Under the pieces are notes generated by a model. It did not search any database and was not told the DNA's origin. It worked only from the letters and a program-made list of their open reading frames with translations. 7,890 nucleotides of DNA from Deltaproteobacteria bacterium (lineage in GTDB: Bacteria > Desulfobacterota > DSM-4660 > Desulfatiglandales > B25-G16), in NCBI GenBank assembly GCA_020348625.1, contig CP070752.1, positions 10,805-18,694 on the forward strand, read 5' to 3'. This document shows, piece after piece, positions 7,221 to 7,890 of this stretch. Every line of letters begins with the position of its first letter. Within the stretch, counting starts at the first letter, position 1. A program made the position numbers and the translations under genes.

Positions 7221-7349
7221 GTTTCCCTCTTTCAGTCCGCTTCCTTATGAGAAAAATGGTATCCGATTAATCGATTATTGCCTTAACTCCCTAACTAAGC
7301 TGTCCCGAAAAATATGAATATCTTGTTTTGACGTACAATTTTACTGACT

Positions 7350-7373
7350 GGCGAGACCATGAAATCCTTTCTT
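7350..7373 (+). repeat. Inner inverted-repeat arm, left, of copy 2
   Basis: GGCGAGACCATGAAATCC and the following TTTCTT pair with 7520-7544. Seventeen bases (7357-7373) are a perfect complement of 7520-7536; the outer part needs a one-base gap (GGCGAGACC against GGCGAATACC). In copy 1 the same pairing (9-25 with 172-188) has two mismatches. Confidence 0.9.
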
Positions 7374-7431
7374 GAGAGACTGGCGGGAGGGCGCTGTTCT
7401 TTTCGCGACTTGGGTATGGGGGAAACCGCAG

Positions 7432-7450
7432 CCCTGAGCCTGTCGAAGGG
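7432..7450 (+). repeat. CCCTGAGCCTGTCGAAGGG motif in repeat core, copy 2
   Basis: This is identical to 84-102 in copy 1. It lies near the centre of the element, between the inner arms. Confidence 0.6.
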
Positions 7451-7519
7451 AATGCGGAGGGGGCAAGAATCCCCCGTAGACAAGTCGCTGAAAAAACAAG
7501 CCCGGGAGCCCTGGAACGA

Positions 7520-7544
7520 AAGAAAGGATTTCATGGTATTCGCC
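7520..7544 (+). repeat. Inner inverted-repeat arm, right, of copy 2
   Basis: This is the partner of 7350-7373. AAGAAAGGATTTCATGG is the exact complement of the left arm. Such perfect pairing over 17 bases separated by about 146 bases suggests either transposon-like ends or a selected RNA stem. Confidence 0.9.
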
Positions 7545-7600
7545 TAGTTCAATTGAGTATGTTGTACGGAGTTAAAGTAATAATCGATTTGATTATCGTT

Positions 7601-7818
7601 AAAACAGTATCACAGTATTAGAGCAGGGCAAAGCGCAAAAGGGACTGAGCGAGAAGCAGAAAGCACAATCGAGATTCCCAAGTCCATGCACCTGCCGCAA
7701 AAAAAACAACGATTCTTCTTTAAATACCTGCCGGAGAGCGCTACAATAGGCACCCGCGCTTCCCTGCCGAAAGGGGCATGTGCAAATACGGTAATCTTTG
7801 TTATTGGGAGCAGACACG
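7601..7818. other. Intergenic region between the repeat and the flavoprotein gene
   Basis: About 220 bases without a credible gene. It holds a short direct repeat (CAGTATCA and CAGTATTA near 7605-7620), the promoter at 7719-7747 and a ribosome site. A minus-strand open frame of 72 codons here has no family resemblance and runs over the promoter, so it is not called. Confidence 0.5.
7719..7747 (+). promoter_or_regulatory. Candidate sigma70 promoter of the flavoprotein gene
   Basis: TTTAAA (7719-7724, 4/6 to the -35 consensus) and TACAAT (7742-7747, 5/6 to the -10 consensus) are 17 bases apart. Transcription would start near 7754, leaving a leader of about 65 bases before the ATG at 7819. Confidence 0.5.
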
Positions 7819-7890
7819 ATGAAGCCTGACTATGATGTGATCATTATTGGGGCCGGTCCGGCCGGTATCTTTGCTTCGATGATCCTCGCC
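7819..7890 (+). CDS. FAD-dependent oxidoreductase, N-terminal fragment
   Basis: Only 24 codons lie in the window. They read MKPDYDVIIIGAGPAG then IFASMILA, the classical beta-alpha-beta dinucleotide-binding fold with GxGxxG (GAGPAG) at the extreme N-terminus, as in NAD(P)/FAD-dependent dehydrogenases. The YDVIIIGAGPAGIFA wording resembles the COG2509 group of FAD-dependent dehydrogenases, but that cannot be settled from a fragment. GGGAG (7806-7810) lies 8 bases before the ATG, supporting this start. The gene is divergent from the operon and separated from it by the repeat element. Confidence 0.85.
   Translation, partial: MKPDYDVIIIGAGPAGIFASMILA

Larger units (their letters stand above)
7255..7600 (+). 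repeat. Long-inverted-repeat element, copy 2 (complete)
   Basis: This is a nested imperfect inverted repeat of about 345 bp. The inner arms are CCATGAAATCCTTTCTT at 7357-7373 and its exact complement at 7520-7536, extendable outward to GGCGA (7350) and TCGCC (7544) with a one-base shift. The outer arms, 7269-7290 and 7568-7589, pair at 20 of 22 positions. Between them the left arm matches the right arm of copy 1 (about 190-280, inverted), while copy 2's own right arm is about 27 bases shorter than that of copy 1. The core (7374-7519) is nearly identical to copy 1 and holds a G5/C5 hairpin (7459-7463 with 7471-7475). Open frames on both strands begin MKSFL because of the inner palindrome; I regard neither as a gene. 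The element occupies the space between two divergent genes. Outer limits are uncertain by some 10 bases. Confidence 0.85.

Noticed and set aside
1..7600. Compound transposon
   Set aside because: There is no transposase or integrase gene in or near the repeats, and the genes between look like ordinary chromosomal genes.
7604..7620. Short direct repeat as a CRISPR or operator
   Set aside because: It has only two 7-8 base units with no spacing pattern, which is too little to support either call.

Overview
The window is about half G+C and looks like a piece of chromosome from a Gram-negative, probably deltaproteobacterial (Desulfobacterota or Syntrophobacterales-like) anaerobe. That placement is inference, resting on the mix of families (DUF151 bifunctional nuclease, a short PHP phosphoesterase, a transglutaminase-like protein, an ABC-2 exporter) and on a repeat carrying the widespread CCCTGAGCCTGTCGAAGGG motif. 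No rRNA, tRNA or CRISPR was seen.

Layout. Positions 1-280 hold most of one copy of a structured repeat, cut by the window edge. From 6612 down to 324 runs a tightly packed minus-strand gene set: a DUF151 protein (6109-6612), a possible 23-residue mini-gene (5997-6068), a small PHP phosphoesterase (5353-6000), a membrane-anchored transglutaminase-like protein (3808-5286), an ABC ATPase (3080-3811), a 12-helix ABC permease (1386-3083) and a larger PHP metallohydrolase (324-1385). The last four genes overlap by 4 bases or abut exactly (ATGA, GTGA, TAAATG), so they are almost certainly one transcript. A good sigma70-type promoter (TTGACA, 17 bases, TAAAAA) precedes the DUF151 gene. Upstream of it, also on the minus strand, is a small protein of unknown function (6870-7220). 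Positions 7255-7600 hold a full second copy of the repeat. From 7819 the plus strand begins a flavoprotein with an N-terminal FAD-binding motif, cut by the window end and preceded by its own promoter.

Function. The likely core is an exporter (ATPase plus permease) made with an extracytoplasmic transglutaminase/protease-fold protein, flanked by two metal-dependent PHP hydrolases. No substrate can be read from the sequence, and the link between hydrolases and exporter is only inferred from operon structure.

The most unusual non-coding feature is the repeat. It is a long, nested, imperfect inverted repeat (about 345 bp in the complete copy) with a highly conserved core. The two copies lie in the same orientation and frame the whole minus-strand gene set. 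Comparing the left arm of one copy with the right arm of the other shows that the arms are homologous over roughly 100 bases and that the right arm of the second copy has lost about 27 bases.
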